DNA of 64,000 bases. It comes from Youhaiella tibetensis. Lineage in GTDB: Bacteria; Pseudomonadota; Alphaproteobacteria; Rhizobiales; Devosiaceae. How positions within the stretch are numbered: position 1 is the first letter of the stretch; each line of letters begins with the position of its first letter. The stretch lies in contig NZ_CP041690.1 in the NCBI RefSeq assembly GCF_008000755.1, positions 620,001-684,000 on the forward strand, given 5' to 3'. The notes below the pieces were generated by a model. It did not search any database. It saw only the letters and a program-made list of their open reading frames with translations, and was not told the DNA's origin. Positions 57,169-64,000 of the stretch are shown here, one piece after another. Made by a program: the position numbers and the translations under genes.

Positions 57169-58035
57169 CTATTCGAGGATGCCCTGCACCCGCCATTCGG
57201 TCCGCACCGCCCGGTCGATGTCCAGGTCGCTGCGCTGCACGAGGAAGCGGCACCCGGCCCTGAGGAACCGGCTGCGCAGGTCCTCCCGCCACTGGCGATA
57301 GAGCGTCTTGTATTCCCCGATGGCCGCCCGGTCGGCGGTGAAGTCGAACTCGATGCCGCTCTCCCCGTCACGCAGCCGTACTTCGGACTGCCCGTTGAAC
57401 TCGGGATCCTCCTCCTGCGGCGCGCCAACGGCGATGGCGAGCAACTCCACCCCCGCTGGCCGTGACAGGGCGTTGGCAGGTGCGGCCTCTCCCATCCAGT
57501 CGCTGAGCGCGATGATGAGCCCGCCTTGGGCCGAGCCCAGCACCTGCCGCAGTCCGCGCGCAAATCCACCCCCGGAGGGCTTCTGGCGCGCCAGCCACTC
57601 GAAGAGCGTCGCCGCACGCCCGACCCCGCTCACGCGCGGCGAGATATGCAGCCGGCCAGCCGACCACACGGCCATCTGCACCCCGTCGCCGCCGGCAAGA
57701 CCCGCGAAGGCCATCAGGCTCGCCAGCGTCGTTGCGAACGCAAACTTCTCCGGTTCGCCGAAGGCCATCGAGGCGCTGCCGTCGATGAGGATGGTCACCC
57801 GCGCTGGCCGATGCACCTCATACTGGCGCACGTGATGTTCCCCGCGCCGGGCAAAGACCGCCGCATCGAGGTACCTGAAGTCGTCGCCCGCCTCGTAGGG
57901 GCGATAGTCGGCGAACTCCATGCCTGGCCCCTTCTGGCGCGAACGGCGCTCGCCGGTTCCGGCAGGGGCGGTGCTGCCGCCCAGGCGCAAGCGGCTGCGC
58001 GAAAGCTCCTGGAGCAGGGCGGGCGAGGGAGTCAT
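57169..58035 (-). CDS. DUF58 domain protein (MoxR-associated)
   Basis: The 288-residue protein has the DUF58 hallmark EFADYRPYEAGDDFRYLDAA, followed by a vWA-like region: VTILIDGSASMAFGEPEKF carries a DGSAS metal-site motif. It overlaps the MoxR ATPase gene by ATGA. DUF58 proteins work with MoxR ATPases and vWA membrane proteins as a periplasmic or envelope maturation/chelatase-like complex (for example MxaS with MxaR). A start nine codons earlier is possible but would lie inside the MoxR gene. Confidence 0.88.
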   Translation of the reverse strand: MTPSPALLQELSRSRLRLGGSTAPAGTGERRSRQKGPGMEFADYRPYEAGDDFRYLDAAVFARRGEHHVRQYEVHRPARVTILIDGSASMAFGEPEKFAFATTLASLMAFAGLAGGDGVQMAVWSAGRLHISPRVSGVGRAATLFEWLARQKPSGGGFARGLRQVLGSAQGGLIIALSDWMGEAAPANALSRPAGVELLAIAVGAPQEEDPEFNGQSEVRLRDGESGIEFDFTADRAAIGEYKTLYRQWREDLRSRFLRAGCRFLVQRSDLDIDRAVRTEWRVQGILE

Positions 58036-59057
58036 TTCGAGCCGTGCGCCACCGAACGCCACGTATCGAGCAGCAGGCCTTCGGCGTCGATACCCTCGGC
58101 GATCCCTTCATAGTTCAGCTGGAACCGATGCCGCAGCGTTGCCAGCAACACCGCCTCGAGGTCGTCCAGGCTCACATTGTAGCGGCCCTCGAGAAGTGCC
58201 CGGCCCTTCGCCGCCAGTACCAGCGACTGGGCGCCGCGCGGGCTCACGCCGAACCGGACGTAATCGGCAATGCGCTTGCTCACGCCCTCGCCGTCCGGCT
58301 GCGTGGCGATGACGAACCGCGCCACCATCCGTCGCAGATGCGCCGCGATCGGCACGGCCCGTGTCAGACGCTGCAACTCGAGAATTTCGGCGGCAGAAAG
58401 CACCTGTTGCGGCTCGGCATTTCGCGTCCCTGTCGTCTGGTCGAGGATGGCATCCAGGTCATCCTCGCTCGGAAAGGCGACGACCGTCTTCATCAGGAAG
58501 CGGTCGATCTGGGCCTCGGGAAGCTGATAGGTCCCCTCCATCTCGATCGGGTTCTGCGTAGCCAAGACGAAGAGAGGCTCGGGCAGGCTCATGGTCCGGC
58601 CGGACACCGTCACCGTCCGCTCCTGCATCGCCTCGAGCAGTGCCGATTGCGTCTTGGGCGTGGCGCGGTTGATTTCGTCGGCAAGCAGGATCTGGGTGAA
58701 GATCGGCCCCGGGCGGAACTCGACCTCGGTGCGCCCCGTCTCGGCATTCGGGCTCAGCGCCAGGCCGCCCGTGACGTCGGCCGGCATCAGGTCCGGCGTG
58801 AACTGGATGCGGGCGAAATCGAGCCCGGTGACGGTTCCGAGCGTGCGCACCAGCAGCGTCTTGCCCACGCCCGGTGCCCCTTCGAGCAGTACGTGGCCGC
58901 CGCTGATAATGGCGGTCAGCAATTGCTCGATCACCGCCTCCTGGCCCACGACCGCCTTGCCGATCTCGCGCCGTGCCGCGACCAGCCGGTTCAAGAGCGC
59001 GTTGAGGCCATCGAGGCTTTCCGGCGGCAGCGTCGGGTGCTTGGTGATGTCGTTCAT
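58032..59057 (-). CDS. MoxR-family AAA+ ATPase
   Basis: The 341-residue ATPase has Walker A LEGAPGVGKTLLVRT, Walker B ILLADEINRATPKTQSALLE, sensor residues in FVLATQNPIEMEGTYQLPEAQ, and the MoxR-typical C-terminal lid with GVSPRGAQSLVLAAKGRAL. MoxR proteins act as chaperone-like ATPases with vWA partners. I chose the ATG nine bases after AAGGA over one that abuts it. It lies 28 bases after the vWA gene and overlaps the DUF58 gene. Confidence 0.93.
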   Translation of the reverse strand: MNDITKHPTLPPESLDGLNALLNRLVAARREIGKAVVGQEAVIEQLLTAIISGGHVLLEGAPGVGKTLLVRTLGTVTGLDFARIQFTPDLMPADVTGGLALSPNAETGRTEVEFRPGPIFTQILLADEINRATPKTQSALLEAMQERTVTVSGRTMSLPEPLFVLATQNPIEMEGTYQLPEAQIDRFLMKTVVAFPSEDDLDAILDQTTGTRNAEPQQVLSAAEILELQRLTRAVPIAAHLRRMVARFVIATQPDGEGVSKRIADYVRFGVSPRGAQSLVLAAKGRALLEGRYNVSLDDLEAVLLATLRHRFQLNYEGIAEGIDAEGLLLDTWRSVAHGSK

Positions 59058-59085
59058 TGCACGCATTCCTTGGAGTGTATGTCTG

Positions 59086-62000
59086 TCATGCCGCCCGCTC
59101 GAATACGGGGGCAGAAACGGTTTGGCGGCGCCCGGCGACGAGTCCGGGCAAGTAGCGCAAGACGAGGCTGGCGAGGAACAGCGCCGCCGCCAGCACGGTC
59201 CAGGCCTGCCAGCCGGAAGCCCATGCCCACCGGCTCTCCGGCCGGGGCGCTGACCCTTCGCCGGCCATCACGCCCCCGGTAATGCGCACCAGGCTTTCGA
59301 GCGTGACGGCGTCCGTACCGGTCTGGCTGAGCGCGGCCGGGTAGGAGACGTGCAGGCTCTGGCTGCCCGCCAGCTCCCCGATGCGCGCCGTGATTTCGTA
59401 GTCGCCGTCTTCCGGCAGGCTCCAGCGCCCTTCCCAGTGTGCGGGCGCAGTTTCGATCATTCGCATCGTCCCCGCGCTCGGACCGCTCACCGCGACGCTC
59501 GGCAGGTCCGTGCTCGCTACCCGCGCCAGCGCTTGATCGCCCTCGCGCACCACATCGAGTTTTACTTCCGTCTGCGGAGGCGGCACGAGCCCGCGCACGA
59601 TCTGTGCCCAGAAGCGCGGATAGTCGGGCAGGGCGTTCCAACCGGCGCTCCAGCGCCCCGTCGCCTGTGTCGCCAGCGAAAGAACCTGTCCGGCGCCATA
59701 GCGCCACGAGGCCATGATGGGCACCACATTGCCCTCCTCGTCGTTCGTGGCCAGATGCAGGTGCGCGCGTGGCTTGGCAGTCGTATCCACGTAGCCGTCA
59801 AGCGGCGGCACGTTATCCGGTGCCGCTTTGAGGAAGGCGTCGTTCCGGTTGAGCCATTGCGGCGTCACCGTGCGCTCCTTGACCGGAGACGTCTCGGAAA
59901 GCAGAGCCTCCTGCGCCAGGATCCCTGGCAGAGCGCGGAAGTCCCGTGACCAGTGGAAGGCGCCGCCGCCCAGTGCCGCGATGTTGGAAAGGCTCGTCGG
60001 ATCGGCCGCATCCCCGATCGCAATCGCCGATACCGTGATGCCGTCGGCGCGGGCCTCCCCGAGCAGGCCCTCGAAATCGCCCGGTTGCGTGAGCCCGTCC
60101 GAGATCACCACGATGTGGCGCTTGGGCAGGTCGAGACCCCTCAGCATCGTCACCGCGTCCGAAAGCGCCGGATAGACCGCCGTCCCGCCATCGGCATCGA
60201 GCTGGCTGAGCGCGCTGCGGATCGCCGCGTCGGCGCCCGCTTCCTGAAGCGGCAGCACCGTGTGGGCGGAGGAGTCGAAGGCGACGATGCCCACCTGGCT
60301 TTGCGGGTTGAGAAGCCCCGTGGCGTTGAGCACGGCGGCCTTGGCGATCGAGAGCCTGTCCATGCCCCCCTCGTCGCGCTGCATGCTCCCGGATCGGTCG
60401 AGCACGAACACGAAGCCGGTTTTGGGGGCGTTGCGTGGCACTCGGCTGGAAAGGGGCGAGAGGGCTTCGAGCCGAGTTTCGAAATACCCGCCCGTTCCGA
60501 AGGAATTGGGGCCTCCCAGCAGCAACAGACCGCGTCCATGGTCGCGCACAGCGGTTTCGAGTTGCTCCTGCTGGCGCGGCGCCAGCGCCGTTGCCGGCAC
60601 GTCCATCATCACCACCGCGTCATAGTCCAGCCAACCGGCCAGCGACGCGGGCGCGCGTCCCGGCGCCAGCGTCGTCACCGCCAGCCCCTGCAGCCCCAAT
60701 GCCTCGGCAAAGCTGCTGGCAGCTGCGTCCTGACCGGCCAGCAGGGCCACCCGCGGGCCCGCGCTCGTGGCGATCCAGATGCCTGCCTTTGCAGTCGGCG
60801 TGTCGAGGCCGGCGACGCGCACTTCGTAGAAGTGTGTCCCCTCGGCTTGCGCCTCGACCGCCGCCTCGATGCGGTTGCTGCCGTTGGAAAGCTGCGCCTG
60901 CTGCGTCGCGATCACGGTGCCGTCCCGCACGATCTCGATGGTCTCGCCCCGGGCGACCCAGCTCTCCACCATCGCGTCGAGCACGAAAATGTCGCCCACA
61001 AATACGCGGCTGGGTCCAAAGACGCCTTCCACCGAGACGCCCAGCCTGGCTGGCGGCAGCGCTCCGTCGACCGCCACTCCGCGCTCCGCCAGGGTTCGGA
61101 GCGCCGGCGCCAGCATGCCCTCGGTCAGGTTGCCGTCCCACTCGAGAAAGATCCGTCCATCCCGCCCCGCCGGTACGCTTGCCGCCGCCAGCATCAGGGC
61201 GTCGCCCGCCGCGCCGCCGGGGCGCTCGCCGTGGCCCATCCCAATGGCCGTCGCGTGGCCGTCGATCTCCCTCGAGCGTTCCGGGGTAGCCGCGATGATC
61301 ACCTGACGCCCGGCCACCGGCTGCGGCATCGGCACCCCGGCCATGGCCGCCAGCAGGAACAGCAGGCCAAGCGTGAAGGTGCCGACGGTCACCCGGCTCT
61401 GCAACCAGCGAGGATGGCGGCGGCGCAATGCCAGCCGCTCCGCGCGCATCGAAAGTGCGAACTCGCCAGCCATCGCCACCAGCGCCAGCCCCAGCAGGAG
61501 CCACCAGATCGCCAGCCCCGCGCTGACGGGAGCGACACCGCCTTCCGCAGTGTCCGCCGCTCCAAGCTCGGTCGGGGCAGCATTGACCGCGATCAGGGCG
61601 GCGCGGCCATCGGCCGTGCTCACCCGGTAGAGCCCGGCCCTTCCCGGCACGAATGCGGGCTCGAGGCCGGGCGCGAGCCAGCCATCCTCGCCCGTGAAGG
61701 CGTTCTGCGGCAGCAACGCGCGCGTTGCCTGCTCTCCCTCTGCCAGCACCGTTTCGGCCACCAAGCCGATCGCTCCCGACAGCAGTCGCGCGGGAACCGG
61801 GCAGGCGGCGCCGGTCACGCAGTCGGATGGCGCGGCTCCCAATCCCGACCAGTCGAGGACATTGCCCATCAGCGCCACATAGCCGGGCTCGTCCACCCAG
61901 GGCGTCGTCCGCAGATCGAGGCCGATCCGTACTTCGCGCCCGTCGCGTGTGGAGCGTGCCCATACCAGCGGCTTGCCGGCGACGCCGAGCAATTCCTGGC

Positions 62001-63153
62001 CGCCGTCCGGCATCGGCGCACTGAAACCGGCAATCGTGCCGAGGCCCGTCCAGTCCACCTCCCGCGAGAGCGGATGCGACGGCTGCCAGAACGTCGCCGC
62101 CTCTGCCTCGATGCGCTCCGGTGCAACCTCTCCGGCGACATGTCCGGAGCCGAGATAGAGCGTGTTGGTCTCCGGCCGCCGTGGCACGCTGGTGCCGTCG
62201 ATGACTACCAGGTCGAATTCTCTGTCATTGTCCGGCAGTCGGTCGGCCTGGAAAAGGCTGGTGCCCGGCACGGCCTGGAAAGCACGCACCACCGCCGGGG
62301 TCGGCTCGCCGAGATAGAGCACCCGGCGGCTGGCGTCGGCGTGCAGCATCAGCCGCGCGCTCGCTTCCCCGCCCGGCGCCTGCAGCGAAAGTGCGCCCGC
62401 TCCCGGCAGGGCAAACTGCGTCGAGAACCGCGCGGTATTCTCCTCGAACGTCAGCGGCACGTCGGCCCAGTCGAGAAATCCGGGCGCCCCTTCGGGCATG
62501 AAAAGCGCCTTGAGTGCCGTCGGGTGGTCGCCTCCCTGCGGCACGGTGAGGGCCCCGGTGACAAGCCAATCCGCCCCTTCCCGCGTGGCTTGCGCTGCGA
62601 GTTGCGGGCGCGGCTCTCCCTCGATCCAGTCGACATTGGCGGCTTCGCCGTCGCGTTCGAGGCTTTCCAACAATGCGTCCGTGCGCTGCCGGTCGATTCC
62701 GCCATCCTGCGGTTCGATCCAGCCCAGCGCCGCATCCAGTGCCGCCCGGTCTTCGATCCAGGCGGCAACGATGCGCGGCGAGGGACCCGCCGCCACGATC
62801 GAAACCGGATTGTGGGCATCGGGCGGGGCGCCATCGATGAGGCGCTGTGCCGCCGCGACCGCCTCGTCGCGCGCGCCCGCATCGACGACCAGAATGCGGT
62901 GCGTGCCCTCGCTGCGGCCCAAATACGGCCCGGCCAGAGCCAGTGTCAGCGCTGCGATCACCAGCAGTTGCAGGACGAGTGGCAGCGTCCAGCGCGGCAT
63001 GCGCATCGGCCGTCGCGTTGGCTTGCCGCTGGCCACTTGTGCCCACAGAAAGAGGCTCGGAACCGTGACCGTCGGCCGCCTGCGGACATGCAGGTAGAGC
63101 AAGACGAGGCCGGCAAGGGCCAACAGCAGCCAGAACGGCGAGGCGAAACCCAA
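59086..63153 (-). CDS. Giant BatA-type membrane protein with degenerate and intact vWA domains
   Basis: The 1355-residue protein starts with a BatA anchor (GFASPFWLLLALAGLVLLYL, second helix near 65). A vWA-like stretch without metal-site residues (VDAGARDE near 90) and a first GATase-like fold (RVLYLGEPTPAVVRAF) follow, then membrane helices near 550-595. The second half has another GATase-like domain (LLLLGGPNSFGTGGY), a true vWA with D919-R-S-G-S and GGTA, a beta-rich region and a last helix near 1320. It looks like a fusion of two proteins usually encoded apart. The TTG start two bases after the upstream stop has GGGGAG before it. Confidence 0.8.
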   Translation of the reverse strand: MGFASPFWLLLALAGLVLLYLHVRRRPTVTVPSLFLWAQVASGKPTRRPMRMPRWTLPLVLQLLVIAALTLALAGPYLGRSEGTHRILVVDAGARDEAVAAAQRLIDGAPPDAHNPVSIVAAGPSPRIVAAWIEDRAALDAALGWIEPQDGGIDRQRTDALLESLERDGEAANVDWIEGEPRPQLAAQATREGADWLVTGALTVPQGGDHPTALKALFMPEGAPGFLDWADVPLTFEENTARFSTQFALPGAGALSLQAPGGEASARLMLHADASRRVLYLGEPTPAVVRAFQAVPGTSLFQADRLPDNDREFDLVVIDGTSVPRRPETNTLYLGSGHVAGEVAPERIEAEAATFWQPSHPLSREVDWTGLGTIAGFSAPMPDGGQELLGVAGKPLVWARSTRDGREVRIGLDLRTTPWVDEPGYVALMGNVLDWSGLGAAPSDCVTGAACPVPARLLSGAIGLVAETVLAEGEQATRALLPQNAFTGEDGWLAPGLEPAFVPGRAGLYRVSTADGRAALIAVNAAPTELGAADTAEGGVAPVSAGLAIWWLLLGLALVAMAGEFALSMRAERLALRRRHPRWLQSRVTVGTFTLGLLFLLAAMAGVPMPQPVAGRQVIIAATPERSREIDGHATAIGMGHGERPGGAAGDALMLAAASVPAGRDGRIFLEWDGNLTEGMLAPALRTLAERGVAVDGALPPARLGVSVEGVFGPSRVFVGDIFVLDAMVESWVARGETIEIVRDGTVIATQQAQLSNGSNRIEAAVEAQAEGTHFYEVRVAGLDTPTAKAGIWIATSAGPRVALLAGQDAAASSFAEALGLQGLAVTTLAPGRAPASLAGWLDYDAVVMMDVPATALAPRQQEQLETAVRDHGRGLLLLGGPNSFGTGGYFETRLEALSPLSSRVPRNAPKTGFVFVLDRSGSMQRDEGGMDRLSIAKAAVLNATGLLNPQSQVGIVAFDSSAHTVLPLQEAGADAAIRSALSQLDADGGTAVYPALSDAVTMLRGLDLPKRHIVVISDGLTQPGDFEGLLGEARADGITVSAIAIGDAADPTSLSNIAALGGGAFHWSRDFRALPGILAQEALLSETSPVKERTVTPQWLNRNDAFLKAAPDNVPPLDGYVDTTAKPRAHLHLATNDEEGNVVPIMASWRYGAGQVLSLATQATGRWSAGWNALPDYPRFWAQIVRGLVPPPQTEVKLDVVREGDQALARVASTDLPSVAVSGPSAGTMRMIETAPAHWEGRWSLPEDGDYEITARIGELAGSQSLHVSYPAALSQTGTDAVTLESLVRITGGVMAGEGSAPRPESRWAWASGWQAWTVLAAALFLASLVLRYLPGLVAGRRQTVSAPVFERAA

Positions 63154-63155
63154 GG

Positions 63156-64000
63156 CTAGAACTCCCCACCCGACTGCGGGAAATACCGCTTGAGAACCTC
63201 GATTTCGCCCACTGGCGCCGGGCGGTTGAATGGCGAGATGGCTCCCGCCGACCAACCTGCGGTTGGCGCCGAGCCGTCCACGGCCGCTCCCGGGCCGGCC
63301 TGTGGTGGCATGGTGTTGATCCGCACCCGCTGGCCCGCGCTCGCGTCGTTCTGCGGCAGGATCATGGTTTCGAGCGCGGCCGCGCTGGCTGCCGCCAGCT
63401 CGTCCATGCTCGCCACCAGCGGCCGCACGCCGTCGCCGGCCTGGTTGCCCCCGCGGTCGGCGTCGCGCGCCCCGCCCGCGGGCGCTCCGCCGTTCATCTG
63501 CGCCTGCGCGCGTTCGGCGATCTGGCGCGAAAGTGCGTGGGGATCGGGCGAATAATACTGAGTGCCTTGAGGCGGCTTCTGGTCGCCCTGAAGGCTTGTC
63601 TGCGCCGCGCCCGTCGTCGGCAACGGCGCACTCGGCTTGGGTGTGTCGGACGTCTGCGCCCTCGCTTCGCTCGCGGGTAGGTCCCTCTGGGGCAGCGCAG
63701 GCGTCGCCGGCTCCGCCTGCGGCCCGCGTTCGAGCGCCGCGGCCTGCTCGCCGAGCGCCGCCTCGATCCTGCCGACAAGGGCCGATCCGTCAGCGGCCTG
63801 CGCCGCCTGTGCAGCAAGTTCGGCGAGCGTCTGGGTCAAGGTTGCGCGCTCGGGTGCCGCATTCGCCAGGTCGTCGCGCACGGCTTCGACCGTGCGAGCC
63901 AGCGCCTCCAGCATCGGGGTGGCGGCGCCCGGTTCACGCCGGATCATCTCGACGATCTGCGTTAGCACCGTCTCGGTTTCCGCCAGTTCCTCCGCGGTCA
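63156..64000 (-). CDS. Partial protein of unknown function, Ala/Pro/Gln-rich C-terminal part
   Basis: The reading frame stays open to the window edge, so the 5' part is missing. The visible 281 residues begin with helical, Ala/Glu-rich sequence (ELAETETVLTQIVEMIRREP, likely coiled coil). A low-complexity Pro/Gln/Thr linker (about 100-200) and a C-terminal SAGAISPFNRPAPVGEIEVL follow. I do not recognise the family. Its stop codon lies two bases before the start of the vWA gene, so it belongs to the MoxR-DUF58-vWA operon and may be another component of that complex. An internal GTG at 63968 could mimic a start. Confidence 0.6.
   Translation of the reverse strand, partial: TAEELAETETVLTQIVEMIRREPGAATPMLEALARTVEAVRDDLANAAPERATLTQTLAELAAQAAQAADGSALVGRIEAALGEQAAALERGPQAEPATPALPQRDLPASEARAQTSDTPKPSAPLPTTGAAQTSLQGDQKPPQGTQYYSPDPHALSRQIAERAQAQMNGGAPAGGARDADRGGNQAGDGVRPLVASMDELAAASAAALETMILPQNDASAGQRVRINTMPPQAGPGAAVDGSAPTAGWSAGAISPFNRPAPVGEIEVLKRYFPQSGGEF

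Noticed and set aside
59953-63159. Plus-strand open frame of over 1000 codons opposite the vWA gene
   Set aside because: Very long, but Arg/Gln/His-rich with no membrane, signal or catalytic motifs. The minus-strand gene has clear BatA, GATase and vWA motifs.

Overview
The window is a gene-dense, GC-rich bacterial chromosome segment with ATGA start/stop overlaps throughout. No phage, insertion sequence, tRNA, rRNA or CRISPR array was seen. The abundance of peptide ABC importers, the salicylyl-CoA hydroxylase fusion, the FCD-type GntR regulators, the chemotaxis gene order (STAS-cheY-cheA-cheW-mcp-cheW-cheR-cheB, no cheD or cheZ in view) and a dense cluster of GANTC sites (the CcrM methylation sequence) all point to an alphaproteobacterium, most likely Hyphomicrobiales. 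A Devosia-like genus is my guess and is not proven.

Layout. (1) 0.15-2.5 kb: a fused monooxygenase/old-yellow-enzyme reductase for aromatic CoA thioesters. (2) 2.5-15.6 kb: a peptide-type ABC importer on the minus strand, facing an amidohydrolase, a Rid-family protein, an aminotransferase, an FCD GntR regulator, an FAD-dependent amine oxidase and an S9 peptidase. (3) 15.6-31.3 kb: an M28-like peptidase, a second GntR regulator, hydantoinase/oxoprolinase HyuB-HyuA, an M20 peptidase, a second peptide ABC importer split over two divergent operons, an M24-like peptidase and an alpha/beta hydrolase. An identical 13-bp inverted repeat occurs twice in the gntR/M28 promoter region and once in the importer promoter region, which suggests one regulon. 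(4) 31.4-39.4 kb: a polyamine-type ABC importer in one operon with an amidohydrolase of the deaminase type and a nucleoside hydrolase, followed by an M20 amidohydrolase (convergent) and a phosphoribosyltransferase. This looks like a nucleoside or base scavenging cassette. (5) 39.4-49.4 kb: a complete chemotaxis operon behind a 433-bp intergenic region that carries seven GANTC sites in 127 bp. (6) 49.4-53.7 kb: small regulator/enzyme sets (SRPBCC-ArsR-GST; TetR; VOC-hydrolase) with clear palindromic operators, and a membrane protein that resembles a site-2 protease with its zinc ligands lost. (7) 53.7-64 kb: an ABC-2 transporter with a membrane-anchored binding protein, a secreted cytochrome c, and a MoxR-DUF58-vWA operon that runs off the window.

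The strongest candidate for something undescribed is the 589-residue protein that ends the chemotaxis operon. It has two repeats. Each contains a degenerate chemoreceptor-like hairpin (N-A-x-V) and, 115-120 residues later, a D-x-x-x-Q motif like the catalytic pair of the CheY-P phosphatase CheZ. An acidic/hydrophobic C-terminal peptide follows a proline/alanine-rich linker, as in CheZ. I propose it is a signal-termination protein for this CheY.

All functional names rest on motif recognition from the sequence alone. Substrates of the transporters and hydrolases are inferred from neighbours.
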